DNA from: Favolaschia claudopus
Taxonomy: Eukaryota > Basidiomycota > Agaricomycetes > Agaricales > Mycenaceae
DNA: 64,000 bases
Assembly (NCBI GenBank): GCA_037176885.1
Contig: JAWWNJ010000215.1
Coordinates: 124,001 to 188,000, forward strand
Direction: 5' to 3'
Below, piece after piece: positions 1 through 12,099 of the stretch. The position numbers and the translations under genes were made by a program. How positions within the stretch are numbered: the first letter of the stretch is position 1; every line of letters begins with the position of its first letter. The notes under the pieces were generated by a model. That model saw only the letters and a list, made by a program, of their open reading frames with translations. It was not told the origin of the DNA and did not search any database.

Positions 1-465
1 GTGCGGCCAAAGAGCCGATGAAATAAAGCTTTTGATTACCGCTGCTCTTTCTTGTGTGAAATCTTTAAGTTCTCCTAAGTTCCTAAGTCAAGATCCCGCC
101 AGAAGCCCTCTTAAGTATTGAGTTAAGAGTTCAAGCTAAGGAATTTTGAAGAAGTACCACGCCCGTCGGCTGAGTACGACTTAGGGAGCGGTTTGAACAA
201 TGAACGTCAAGTTTTTCAACATGCCGAGCGGCATCAACACTTATCACCGTGCTCATCAGTTAGCGGGGATTGCCCGCGGCTTCTCATCTTTCTGACAGCG
301 GCTGTCCTCGGACTCCACCGGGTGTCTAGTTCCTCATTCCTCCCGCTAGTCTCGTAAGAGTGATAACGTAGAGTAGGACTGGCCCGGCGGATCGAGCTAC
401 CCGCTACCGTACTTGTATTCGATAGGGGTAGGTAGCCAATCAAACCATCTTTTTCCTTCATTATC
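1..465. other. Leading part of decayed retrotransposon block, no clear gene
   Basis: No convincing coding sequence is visible in this stretch. It already carries the CCCGCT/AGCGGG hexamer that marks the whole 1-14,060 block (for example near 253, 325 and 394), so it probably belongs to the same element. Just before 466 there is a pyrimidine-rich run leading into an ATG, the usual look of a fungal translation start. I could not find a long terminal repeat partner for this stretch at the right end of the block, so the element may extend beyond the window. Confidence 0.35.
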
Positions 466-3400
466 ATGCCTCAGCCCGTAGGTGAAGTCTTAATCGACTA
501 CCATTTCTTCCCGGTGGTCAGTCAAGACTTCGTGCGCAAGATCTATACTGTGGTAGGCTGTCCTCAACACATTTCTGCGCCAAGTCCAACCAGCCGCTAG
601 CCGAATCTCGTCTGCACACCTTGCAGTGACGCCGGCGAAGACTGTGAATTCCTTCACTGGGGGTCAAGTGCACTCGGTGCCGGGAGGCGAAGGTCCCCAT
701 ATGCTTGTTCGCCGGGGTGGATTGGTTCAAATATACCTATCCGTCTTCAACCTTCCGACACTTTTCATCTATCGCAGCGGTAAGTCCTGCCGCTCTTTCG
801 AACTCTCATCTTTCTTATTCTATTCAGGCGGCACTTTATACGACCTTGCATTCCTCGAACTCTGGTACCACCTGGCGCCTCGGCGGCTTAAGCCCCGATA
901 TGTTTATAGGTTCGTGGACGGCGAGCCCGCTGACTTCTTGCGTCGGCGGGAGGAATTTGCTGGCGACCTTCGTGACTGGGACATTGTTCACGACCTAAAC
1001 CACGCCGCCCACTCCAGCCGGCGGCTGTATTTCTACAACATCCTGTCTCGAGTTATTACGCGAGTGGCGTACCCAGGATCGCTCGATCCATGCCCAGTGC
1101 GACGTCGACGCAGCTATCTTGCTCCATGATATCAGGCGACGGGACTCTAATGTTCCGACCGTCGTGCCCTTGGCCCAAGGCACGCGCCGCCAGACCTTCG
1201 AGCGGTAACCCAGGCTAGTAGCTTTTCCCCGTTAGGGTCAAATAAATCTCTTTGCCCGGTCGCAAGCCGTTATCGTGATGTCTGATTCCTCCTGAGGCCT
1301 TTGGTCCGGCAGCCGGTGGTACTCACCCGTCGGCTACAAGTTTTACTTATAGCGGCCGGTGCCTAGTGAGTCCTTCGAGCGATGCCCGCCTTTTCTTTGG
1401 CAGCGACTTTTTACTCAGAACGCTTTAGGAGCTTCACCGGTCCCTCAGAGTACCAGCTCGTACTTCAGGCTCAGTTTGTGGGTCTTTCTTTCTTTCCTGG
1501 TACTCTCCCGCTGACGGGTGCCTCTTCTTAGCCGGAGTACGAATGCCAATGCCTGCCTCAAGAACTACCGCCATTGCATCTGGATTCAGTGGGGTGAAGC
1601 CTGCCTCAGCTGCATGTTCATAGGCCGCGCCGCCTTGTGCTGCTACACCAAGAAGTCCGTCTGGCAGGCCGAGAACAGCCGTCGTCGCGACACTCTCCCT
1701 AGCCTCTCGGCCAGGTAAGTCTGCTTTCTGTCTTTATACCTCTCAGCGGGGGCCTTAGTGAATTTTAGCTCCCTCCGCCGGACGGATCGCTCAGTTTGAC
1801 TGGTACGCCCGGGCTGCCGGTGCCCGACTCGACGAGAAGAGGTACATTGACGTGCGTACTTGCACCATCCTCGCCGCCAGGTCCATGCTCGGCACCCTTG
1901 GGTTTGGCCAGCTACGCTTCTTGTACGGACTGTGGTTGACGCGAGGGGGCGGGCGTACGAAAGGAAATTGTAGATCTCCTCCGGGATAGGTTAGACGCTG
2001 TAGCCCTCCAGTCCGGCGCAAGGCTCCCGCCCGTTTATGTTCATCGGGCCGTAAGCGTAGTAGGAAATATATTCCCACTGTCAAACGAACTTGCATCTTT
2101 AAAACTCTGTTTCAAGCTGCCCGATTAGGGAAAGCTTCTTAGAAACCAAAGCTTCCTCGTGTTTTTGCCCAGCGGGAGCTCAGCACCTCGTTGGATATTC
2201 CACATGTATTGCGGATCTTCCGGGAGCCATCGGGTGCAATGAGTCCCGCTGTCGATCTTTCTGTTTCTGGGTCTCCCCGCCAGGTCTCAGAGAGATATTT
2301 AAGCTGGCGGGAAGGTCCCATTTGCTTCAGTCGTCTACTCATGTCTTTGCTGGAACATCCACTCTTCCCGAATGACCCCGTCGGCCCGCTCAGGGAGTAC
2401 TATGTACGTTCCTGAACATTTTGCCTCGGGTAATTCCTCATCATTCGGCAGCCTGGCCGGGTATGCTCTGCGTGCCTCAACGCCCGTTCTCATTGCGAGT
2501 TTACTGAGTGGGGAGCGCCGTGCACCCCGCTGTTACTTGCTGAAGCACAACTGCTCGTACACCCAGACCGCTGAGCTGGCCGATGAAATTGCTGCCCGCC
2601 GGCACCCGTTTCAAAGAGGGTCCCGATCGTAAGTGACGACTTCTTTCTTATCTGTTGCGCCACAACTGATTCCCCGCTCGCTTCTAGCGGCTACGAAGGA
2701 ACAGCTAGCTGCTTGGGACGTCCTTCATGAGGGGACCCTGGCGCAGTTCCCCATTCTGGCAACAATACCATTCTGTAATCGTCGGGCGGAACGTCGCAGA
2801 GGCAGCCAACGGCTGTCTTTTTACTTCGAGGCCCGCTTGGTTTTCCATCTTCTTCAGGAGGCCAAAACGGCTAATCTCCCGGCTGCGTATGTTGCTGTTA
2901 TCCGCGAGCGGTTAGACGTTCTCGCCAATAATCTTTTCCTGGATCTCCGGCTAGGATGCGGGCAGTGTAGATACAGGCACATGTACTTTCGGATAGTTCG
3001 TTCCGATAACACACGCTCCCGCCCCATGTGAGGCCTTGGAAACATTTATTTCTTGGTAAAGATGTGCCCGCTGCCCTCAAATGACGTGCTAGGTGACCCA
3101 CCTCTCCCCCTTTCAGAATCTCAACTGTCCCCAGTTGATCGATCAGAGGAAATTCAGGGTCCCCGGCAGCAAATTTTCGTGCCACGGAACGATCGGGTGC
3201 GTTGAAATAATTTTCTGCGCCACCGGCGGGTGCATCTACCATAAATGGTAATCCAAGTTCGGCCGTTGACCAAATTTCGTCCAAATTATCCTTACGGCGT
3301 TAATTACGGCCGCTCGAGTATAAGAAGCAGCGGGCGGACAGGTATACCCCCCAGCCTCGTCTACTGGTCTTTACTCTGCTTCCTCCAAAATGTCTCAAAA

Positions 3401-4636
3401 CGATTACAACACCGTCAAAGCCGATTTCCTCAAGGCCTATGGACGTTGCCGCCAACCTCGTCAAGTATTCGCCGCCCGAGTCTCGTAAAAACCAGCTCAA
3501 GGACGTCGCCGAGATTCTCGTAAGAGCCGCCGGCTACATTGACCAGTCTCGGTTTTGTTAACATTATTCTTTCGTTCGTAGGCGCGCCTTCCCCCGCTCA
3601 TGCCTTTCATTTTGGAAGACCAGAGCGCGGTTCTTCGTGAGGCAATCTCACCTCGCGTGAATATTACCACTCTTGTACGACCCGGATGGTAAACGGGACG
3701 TGACCTTCCCCGCTGGGTACGATGCCCTGCGGCGGATCACCAAGGCCATTCACGAAGACCGTTCCAAGAAGGCGATCCCGCCCGTCTCCAACCGTTTCTT
3801 CTTCCAAGGGGACCCGGGTCGGTTTCACTAACTTTTTATTGTCGTGCTCACCATTGACTCACAATCATCCCCGCTAGAAGAGTACTCGCGGGCGGTCCCA
3901 GGGTGAACCTGAGTCTGAGGACGAGGACGAAGGCACCGTTCGTGCCCCATCGCCCGCTCTCACCACCCTTGGTGCTGACGAAGGTTCGTTCTTCTTCGTT
4001 TAACAGCTGGCCTGTGTAGAGCTGACGATTGACACTTCTATCATCGCCGTTGGGTGTTTGTTCACCCAATGCTCGTTGACGATGAGCATCTCCCCGCTCC
4101 CAAGGCTCCCCCCTACCGGTCCCCAAGGCTAAATCAGCCATGGCGGGCCAAGAAGGGTGCGCGCGCTGTAAGTTGCACGTTATTCTTGCTTTAGCTTCTG
4201 TCATTCATTTCAATCTTTCAGCATAGCCCAGCCCCCGCTAAGAAGGGCAAAGGCAACAAGCGCGCTCGCATCGACAATGTCCCGTTCCACGAGGACTCCT
4301 TCCTCACCAACGGTGAGTTTCCCGTCCATTGTCCAGTGGTTTCCCGCTGAATGTTATTACAGCAACGGCTGAGTTTTACGCTTCGGCACCCGCTTCAGGG
4401 GCTGTTGTCGATGAGGCCGCTAGCGTCGTCGAGATGGTACCGAGTTCATGAGCAACCACCTTGCCTTGCGCAAGCGGATGTATTTCATCATGGTCCGAGC
4501 TGGCGGTCACCACGAGAACCTTCGTAGCTCTCTGGCCCGGCGCGAGCAGCTCCTCGACGAAGGAGAGAAGATCTCGGCTCGCCTTCGCGACTTCCCCGAG
4601 TCCTCCTCTGCCGGCGTCGATGCTCATGTTCCCTGA
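466..4636 (+). pseudogene. Decayed intron-containing plus-strand gene tract, convergent to gypsy pol
   Basis: Several plus-strand stretches look like exons of a lost gene rather than shadows of pol. An ATG at 466 follows a CT-rich leader. Open segments lie at about 830-1130, 1090-1210, 1520-1716, 1800-1955, 1950-2125, 2190-2415, 2640-2960, 3440-3840, 4220-4310 and 4450-4636. One carries a Cys-rich motif (C-x5-C, then C-x2-C, about 1555-1650). Intron-like GT...AG gaps are visible, for example from 1717 to about 1745 and a 50-nt one at about 4311-4362. Frames shift repeatedly and stops interrupt, so it is not translatable as it stands. I do not recognise the product. It may be an accessory gene carried by the gypsy element between integrase and 3' LTR, or a host gene fragment trapped in it. 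It shares the hexamer bias of the flanking element. Confidence 0.4.
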
Positions 4637-4800
4637 CTCGTTCCTAAAGAGCTCCCCCAGCGGGTCCCCTTTCTTCAGATCCTCGGTACTGGCTCAATCG
4701 TTTCGGACACCTCACGGCTCATCCTTCTGCTGGCCGCCACACACTCCCCGGTGCGCAAACCCTGTTCGCAGCGCACTGGCGGGAGATGCAGACAATACAA

Positions 4801-6606
4801 TTACTCAAGGACTTCGAATCCCGTTTCAAAATGTATCGTATATCGTAGCAGTAATTCATTTCCGCGCAGCGGCTTTCGTGGCAGAACGAGTCTTCCGTTG
4901 AAAGGCAGCGGCTCATCCGTGTCAGGTTCCTCTTCCTCTTCTTCTTCCTCGGGCAAGGCCTCCTGCAGAGCCGGCTCTTCGTCAGCCGTCCCGCTGGGGG
5001 TTAACCTCACATTCCCGAATTGGAAGTCATCTCCAGAATAACCGTCTTCCTCCTGGACCATCTTTTCTAGCGTCCCTCTGCCGAGAGGTCGATAAGTCGT
5101 GAATGTCAGCGGGCAGCTTGATAGAGCGCCGCTGCTCGAAGGGGACCACTCTGAACTGAGCAATCTTCGATTGAAAGACAGAGCCGTCCATCTCCGCTAC
5201 GATATAACTTCCACCTTTCGTAAGCCGGATGATAATTACTGGTCCCAGGTATCTGGCGGCCATCTTCGTATTCAGCGATTTCTCAACGGTCGTATTCCTG
5301 ATGAGCACCAAGTCTCCCGGCTCGAAATGGTAATCTTCGATAGTATGTTTATGCGCTATCTCGTACCGGCGCAGATTCGCTCGTTTCTCGTCGGTGGACC
5401 CGTTCCCTCATCTGTTCGACGTGAGTGGCGTGCTTAGCCAGAGCCTGGGCTCGATAGCCGATTAACTCAGCGGTCGTTAGAGTCCTGCCGGGCAGATGCA
5501 CTAGCCAAGTCGCTTCTTCTATATCCAGCGGGAGGATTGGATGTGCGCCCCGTTACCATAAAGTAGGGGTGAACAACCCGTTCCTCGTCGAATAGTGACC
5601 CGGTCAGCCCACAACATCTGCGGGAAGAACCAGTACCACTTGCTGGGATTCCCGCCAGTGGCTTTCCATAAGGATTGCCTCATCGAGAAGTGCCCATTTT
5701 CGACTTTCCGTTGGCTTGAGAATTATACGGCGAAACTCTAATATTTCTTACTGCCGTATTTAGACTCAAGGTAGGCCACGGCCGCTAGGAAGGCCGGCGC
5801 ATTATCTGTCACCAGTTCCTCCGGCAACCCCACCTACAAATCACAATCTTCAAGTAAGAACAAGGCCAGCGTTCTGGCATTCTCGTTCTTTATCGGACCG
5901 CGCTTCTATGTAGCTGCTGAGAGAGCAGCGGGCGTCGACAATTTTATGAAGCCGTTGGAAGGAGTACCAACGACCATCACGTCGACGTGTACCACTTGGA
6001 TGAGCGAAGGGGTATGAGTGACAACGGGCGGGATCTTTAATAGAGTCCTTTGCCTCAATTGACACAATTCGCAAGTCTTAATGTACCAAGTGACATCCCG
6101 CTCCATCTCAGGCCACCAGAAGCGCATTTCTATCAAGGGATTGGTAGCAAAGACGCCGCGATGAGCTAGGCTATCATGAGCCGCCCGCATCATATACATT
6201 CGGTGTTCTTTGTCCACCACCACTGATGTGCGCTCCCGTTGTGGATTTATGATAGAGTTTTCCATCTGCATTCCTCGAAGAAGCCGGTGGCGAATCGCAG
6301 GAGGCTTTTATATTCTTTGTCGTTCATGCCATCCGGGCGAGCCAGGGTGTTCCGCCGCCATTCCTTCATGAGGAGCAGCCGCTCGTCCGCTAGCTTCGCC
6401 GCTACCGATCGTTGGTCTTCAGAATACGGTTCCCGCTTCGTCGGGTCGTACTTCAATTCGAGGTCAGGGATCAGCGGCTCGCCTGCTGGCTTGTCGTCCC
6501 CCTTTGACTGAGAGAAGACCTCGAAAATGTATTCTTTACTAAGGTCGGGTGTAAGCCCACGCCTGTTCAGCGTCGTTTTCGAAGTCAGAGGCTGACTGAG
6601 CCTCAT
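4801..6606 (-). pseudogene. Gypsy integrase, zinc region, core start and C-terminal domain
   Basis: The fragment 5,906-6,271 has the HHCC zinc region (HDSLAHRG, then TCELCQLRQR) followed by the first Asp of the DDE core (VVHVDVMVVGTP). The rest of the core is scrambled between 5,850 and 5,330. The fragment 5,027-5,311 carries the C-terminal strand-rich domain (KMAARYLGPVIIIR, then YIVAEMDGSVFQ) known from agaricomycete gypsy integrases. A Glu-rich tail follows in another frame to about 4,801. No chromodomain was recognised. The integrase is inactive in this copy. Confidence 0.8.
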
Positions 6607-6824
6607 CTCCCGCCAATTCAGCTACCATATATCCACCTCGGGTGTCAACATCGTGCTTGAAATCCTCGAAATTCTTGAGAGGCGGCCAAGCACTACTTTC
6701 AGGATGAAGACCCGGCGGTCGTTATTATCGAACTCGTCTTCTGGGTGATCATACTCTGGATCCCCCGGCTGAATACGCCGGCGGGAGAGTCCATCTGGCC
6801 CGAAAGTCTTGCCCGGTACATGCT

Positions 6825-7554
6825 TCAGAGTGAATGAAACATTAAGATCTCCTCGATCCAGCGGTTGATCGTAGCGTTGGGTCCCATTCCCGGGTGATCC
6901 AACATGCCTTTGAGGTACTGAGCGTCGGTCTCGACGACCAGCTTGCGGCAGCCCAACAGCCAGTATTGCATGTGTCTAGCGCCCTCTTCAAGCCAAACAA
7001 TTCCGCTTGGGCTGAGAATACCTCGACTCCCGTTCATTCAAAGGTATGGAGCTGAAGCGGGCATAGTACCGCTTATTTAGGTCCAAAGGATCCCGCTGGT
7101 ACACATGCACTCCAACTCCAAGGTACGACGTATCAACCGCCAGCACCACTTCGGTGTCCCATTCATATCTTATAGGTCTAAGCGCGGGACATTCTCGCAA
7201 AGCCTTCTTCAAAACTTTCATGCAGGCGTCTTGGGGCGGGCCCCACTCGAATATGACTTCTTTCCGGGTGAGCTTCTGAATTGGTTCAGCTTTGACCGTG
7301 TAGTCTTGGATGAACATCCTCATAACGCCCACAGTTCCCAGAAAGGCTTTCACATCGTGGAAATCCTTCAGCGGGCCCCAACGCTCAATGACGCCGATTC
7401 TATCTTCATCCGGGCGCATGCCCTCGTATGAGCAGACATGGCCGACCACCTTAAAGGTTCCCCGGCAAATCTGCAACTTCTTCCCGCTTACAGTCGCCCC
7501 AGAATAGGCTAGCCGGTAAGTACCTCGGTTGCAGTCTACCAAGTGTAACCACAC
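6825..7554 (-). pseudogene. Gypsy connection and RNase H domain
   Basis: The fragment 6,988-7,554 begins in the thumb/connection (SGKKLQICR, then VKAFLGTVGVMRMFI, a typical gypsy block) and runs into the RNase H start (EVVLAVDTSYLGVGVHVYQ) with the substrate-strand motif PLNERESRYSQPKR. The fragment 6,825-7,037 continues with WLLGCRKLVVETDAQYLKGML, where TDAQYLKG is the conserved RNase H segment. A frame change separates them near 7,030. Confidence 0.8.
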
Positions 7555-8187
7555 AAAGGACCCTTATCAGCGGGTTCTCAGGGATGGTCTCGTACGTCCC
7601 GTCAGGCTTTGTATCGTACGTGAAGCCGCCGGCGACAGGCACGTCATCTATATACGGCCGGGTAACCGCAGGAATTTCGTCTCGCAGGATGTAGGTTACG
7701 TCTTCGTGGAAGATCGGCACAGAGTTGGTCCAACCCTGCGGCAATCTTACCAATCGAAGCGCCCCAAACGGAGTTTGGAAGGTCGTGTAATCTCGAGATT
7801 CGGGTCAATCAGCCGGTGGTTGTACCCAGAATAAAGATCAACGTGGGACCCACAAGCCCTTCCTGCGAAATGTTCGGCTAGATCCGCGGCGCCGGGAGGC
7901 ACCCCAGAGTGCGCGATGGTTACCGCGTTCAGCGGCTCCAACGAATGCACTAACCGAATTGACTTCTTATCACTCTTCAGAACTCCAAAGTAATCCGTGC
8001 GGTACGAGCCGTTGGATGGTTCGTAGATATTGGCGTCGATACTCGCCCTAAGCACCTTGCAGACTTCTTCCAGTTGTCCCGGCGGGATGGGAATATTTCT
8101 TTCCACCCAGACCTTATGGTCTGCTTTCCACCGGGAACTTGACTGGCGGGAAGAAATCCGTCCTGAAAGTTCCTCGTTCACTGTCAT
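7451..8187 (-). pseudogene. Gypsy reverse transcriptase domain
   Basis: Two overlapping minus-strand fragments carry the polymerase. 7,747-8,187 has the fingers/palm start (WVERNIPIPPGQLEEV, then LVHSLEPLNAVTI) and an SHVDLYSGYNHR block corresponding to the first catalytic Asp. 7,451-7,753 has LPQGWTNSVPIFHEDVTYIL and the catalytic YIDD box. The frame changes between the two fragments near 7,750 and again at about 7,540, where a single base appears to have been gained before the WLHLVDCNR segment. The family is Ty3/gypsy reverse transcriptase. Confidence 0.85.
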
Positions 8188-8569
8188 CCCATGCTACTGT
8201 ATTTTCGTGTATAGATAACATGTGATGAACCAGCTTCATCTCTTCATCATTCAGGAACCCATCATTATGCAGTTCGTCCACTACCGCTTTCCTTTCCGCT
8301 GTGTACCTCCCTACGGGAACGAACTCTGGCGGGTGAGGGTCTAGCGGGACGAGATTCTGCAGCGGATCCCCAATGATATTTCTTTCTATCCTGAACTCGG
8401 GAGGGAGCGGCTCGAGGACCGGCTTACTTTCAGCGCTACCGGCTTATATTTCTTCGAGAACACCTCCTTCACCTCGACTTCAAGGCGGTGATCCTCGGGA
8501 ACGATTTCCTCCATCAACACCACTTTCGTTTCGTTGTGTTCGAACCCGGGCACCACCCAGTCGGCGTAG

Positions 8570-9740
8570 TCACAGCACTGACAGCGCTCCCCCGCTGAAT
8601 GCCGAGACCGCTCCTGTTTGAGGCGACTCAACATCGGCACCGGCTGTCATGAACACAGCGGCTGGGTCCTTCAGTTTCTCTCTGACTTTATCCGTTATAT
8701 TAGCTACGATGGCTACATAGGATTCGCCGACGTTCTTTCCTTCTGTCAGCTGCTCATTATATTCCTGAAATAGCTGAGCAGCGGGTTTGTCATCAACTTC
8801 TGGCATGGCAGCCGCTAGGTAGGCCATTTTCGTCTCGGCCATCGAAAACCCCTCTTCTCCAGATTTCATCAAAGCGCAAATTCTAGGAACATTATTCTCG
8901 TCCAGTTCTATCTGAACCGCTAACTCTCCTTGATGGTTAATCAACTCCTCGGAATTCTGAAAATTTTGTTCCTCTTCGCCGCTCGTCTGCGCAGCCGGTG
9001 GCGCATCGTTTTGTACGCGCCGCACCTGCCGCCGCTGACCCCTGGGGAAGGTAGGGACGACCACCCGCTTCGAAGTGGAGGGGTCGGTCAGAGTCAGGAA
9101 CTGGTTCCCGTCAGAAGTATTTTTGATACCGCTGGCGGTCAGAATTTCGAAGGGCCCGCCCCAGCAGCACTTTGTATGCCGGGTTCCGTATAACATGCAC
9201 TTGTAGGTACACTGTCATATCGCCGAACCTGAAGGGGACGTTCCTCGCTAACCCGACTGACTTTTCGGTTTGCCCGTTGGCGCTCATCTGTGGATACAGT
9301 TATCGGGGTCCCAGCTGACTCCTAGCTCGGTGGCTACCGACAGGGCCATGGACACGATCTGTGATCCACCATCCAGAATGCATTCTACTTCGGCGGCTCC
9401 ATGAATGAGCGGGAAGACCACTCCTCAGGGCCGCTGATTCTCCTGCAGAAGCTTCGGAGATCGCGACGAAGATTTCTCTTACCGGCTCACCATCGGCTAC
9501 CGACTGCCAATATTGCACTGCCCGGGTCGACAGTGATGAGAGCTCCCGCTGGCATGAGTCCATCGGCCACAGTTGAGACCTGAACTAATGCTTCGTAAGG
9601 GAGGTCCTCCAAGGCTACGCTGGAGGACTCATCATCTTCGTCGGCTTCTTTCTCTGCGTGGCTAATCAATTGCTCGAGGGTGACTCGAACAGCGGGCGAG
9701 ACTCTCTTCTTCGAGAGCAACGCCTTAGCCTGACGCAGCA
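8570..9740 (-). pseudogene. Gypsy aspartic protease region of Pol
   Basis: On the minus strand the bases around 9,385-9,300 encode a retropepsin-like active-site motif in which the usual D-S/T-G reads D-G-G, followed by SQIVSM. The aspartate codon is at 9,371-9,373. Downstream the fragment 8,570-9,196 holds a conserved block (WGGPFEILTASG, then LTLTDPST) that in related fungal gypsy polyproteins closes the protease. The region is broken by frame changes between 9,200 and 9,560, so no intact protease can be made. The D-G-G variant may be a mutation of this dead copy. Confidence 0.65.
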
Positions 9741-10203
9741 ACTTCGGGCTGAGGCGACAACCTCCCCAGCGGGAGCGCTATTTCCAGGCTTCCAAAGATC
9801 TCCTTTATCAAGGATTCGACCTCCTCATCTTCTGGTCCTCTACGGGCGCCTTCAACTCGTAGTTCTTTTCGTTGGCCGCTGGCGGCGCATTTCCCGCCGG
9901 CCCGAACTCTGGGTTCGTTGGGCCTTTTAGCTGGCTTGACCGGGGGAACGTTCCTATACGGAAGTTCCGGCGGCTGAGTGCCATTTTGTTCTTCAGTCTC
10001 CCTCCCGCTCCTTTTCCTTGGTTTCCACGATCGCCGGCTGTGCTTCGACGGCGGGCTTTCGTATCGTCCTCGGTTTATTAGGGCAACTTCGGCATCACAA
10101 CTTCCATTTTCTTTCCTGCGGGCGGGCGTGCTTGTCGGTTCTCCGGGGGCTTATCCGCAGTGGGTTTCCCCTTGGCCCCCTTCCTCGAACTCTCTAAAAA
10201 TGC

Positions 10204-11845
10204 TCACCTTCGACGCTGTTCCCCGTTCGGGAAGGACCAGCCCCGTTGGAAGAGCGAGAGTTCGCTGAGACAGCCGCCAGCAGAATCGCAACAGCGTTGG
10301 CGTCGAATTGCGGCGGGGGAGATTGGCTTTGATGAGCCACAAGGGGTGGTTGAACACCCCCTTGAACCATGCGACTGGAGTTGCGTCACTTGCCGCTGGA
10401 GGTTTACTTGCTCAGCTCGCAAGGAAACCAATTCTTCTTCTCTCGGGTCATAGTAGAATTCCTCGTTCTGGCTGAACGCGGCTTGCGCGGCTTCCAGCTC
10501 CTGCTCGTCCATGTCAAGAACGGAGAGCTGAGCGAAGACAGACTGGTAGTTTTGCGCAGCGGCCGTGGGTTGGGCGGCCGGGCGGTCTCCTCTACCTGCT
10601 GCTTCTTGGACTTGTGCCCGTCTTTCGGATTGGTATCCCATCGGGGAAACAGTCTCTGAACCCTACGACCTTCATTCTTTCCACTCCCTATGTGGGCTTG
10701 CCGAATGAGCACACTTATCTCTAAAGTGCCCGAACTTGTCGCAATAAAGACACCCCTGATCCGCCAGGTTTCCCTTGAATTGCACGGTTGGCAATCGCGG
10801 GAAAGACTGGGAGTCAGCGGCGCCTGGGACTCTGCCCGGTAGGGACTTATAGAAGGACTCCAACTCGGCCATCCTCTTCTTGGTCGCGGCGTCGATCTCT
10901 TTTAATTGGGAGGTCTGGTTATCCAGCCGCTCCATCATAGTGACGACCGACACCTTAATCGTCTCAAGAAGGGACTTGTTAGGGTCCTCCTCTTCTTTCT
11001 TTACCGTCACGTTTGGGTGAGGTAGTATGGATCGCCCGCTCGACGCCTTTCCAGACCCGCTGGAGGTCTTGGACTTGCTCGAGTAACCCCGGTCAGAGGC
11101 GCCAAAGAACTCAGAGTTAGCGGTCGAGCGTTTTGCGATCCTTTTGGCTTCAGTCATGACCTCGGCCAGCGTCCATGTGCGGACCTCTGGCTCGTCAGCA
11201 TCATCCCCGGCAGCGGAGGTTCCGCTCGAGGTTCTCCAGAATCCGTTCCTTGAACTCAGGACTCAACTTGGAGAAGAACATCGGGAGAGCCTCCGGTGCG
11301 AAATTAATTTCGAATCGAGAAGCTTGTTCGCCTCGACGTTCATGACGCGCATTAGGCGCATGAGTTTCGTCTTCATCGTCCCGGTCGATCCCCTCTTCCG
11401 TGAACTTACGAAGCTGCCGGTGCAATTTCTGCACAGAGCCCTTCTTTTGGTCGACTACGGACGGGTAATTTTCCCAGGATTTCTTTCTTAAAGTCGTCGA
11501 ACTTCTTAGAATACGAGGCGAATTGCCGCCACTCCTCGGCGGTTGCCTGTGCAGTATAGCGGCAGACAAACTCGTTCTTCTTATCATCCGGCGTCTCATC
11601 TAATTCCATCATACGCTCCACATGGTCCAGGAAACGAACAAGCTCCTCCGGCTCTTCCTCTTTGAAGAGCGGGGCGTTCCTGTCCCATGGTTCCGGCGCG
11701 CGCTTCTTTCCTCGAACGACAGGGTGTTGTTGCCGTCGTCAGCCATCGGATTATTTGAAGGGGTTGGTGAAGTGTTGAGTAGTGGTGAAGAGACAGACGA
11801 AAGAGTCGTTGACGACTGGGTAGCTGCACCAGTCGGGCGTAACAA
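10204..11845 (-). pseudogene. gag: Gypsy Gag remnant with CCHC zinc knuckle
   Basis: Minus-strand fragments (11,609-11,845, 11,406-11,621, 11,201-11,599, 10,672-11,157 and 10,204-10,641) join into one Gag-like protein when frameshifts are ignored. The upstream part is acidic and helical, with a Trp-containing motif like other agaricomycete gypsy Gag proteins. The fragment at 10,672-11,157 has a nucleic-acid-binding zinc knuckle of the form C-x2-C-x4-H-x4-C at residues 136-149 of that fragment (10,711-10,752). Gag would form the virus-like particle in the cytoplasm and bind element RNA. Multiple frame changes make this copy inactive. Confidence 0.75.
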
Positions 11846-12099
11846 GTCTTGTGCCGGGCGGTTGAGTTGAGGTTTGTTGTTCCAGCGGAGCAGAGGGGCT
11901 CAACGACTGGGTTTGGCGGGTACGATAAGCGTGAGCTTGGGTTCGTCCGCGCAGAGAATAGAGTTCCCGGCAAGAGCAACAGGCGGGCGGGAAGGATTGT
12001 CAGTCTCGAGATCGAGAGCAGCGGCAGCGGCACGTAGGCTAGTGTTGGTTGACCGAGGTTTTGGTGGTGGTGCTCTAGCGGATCGTCCTTCTGAAGCCA

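Noticed and set aside
1..600. LTR pair for the gypsy element (1-600 against 13-14 kb)
   Set aside because: I compared the two ends by eye and found no matching stretch beyond the shared hexamer.
4801..5163. Minus-strand Glu-rich ORF as a separate gene
   Set aside because: It overlaps the integrase C-terminal segment and continues pol in a shifted frame.
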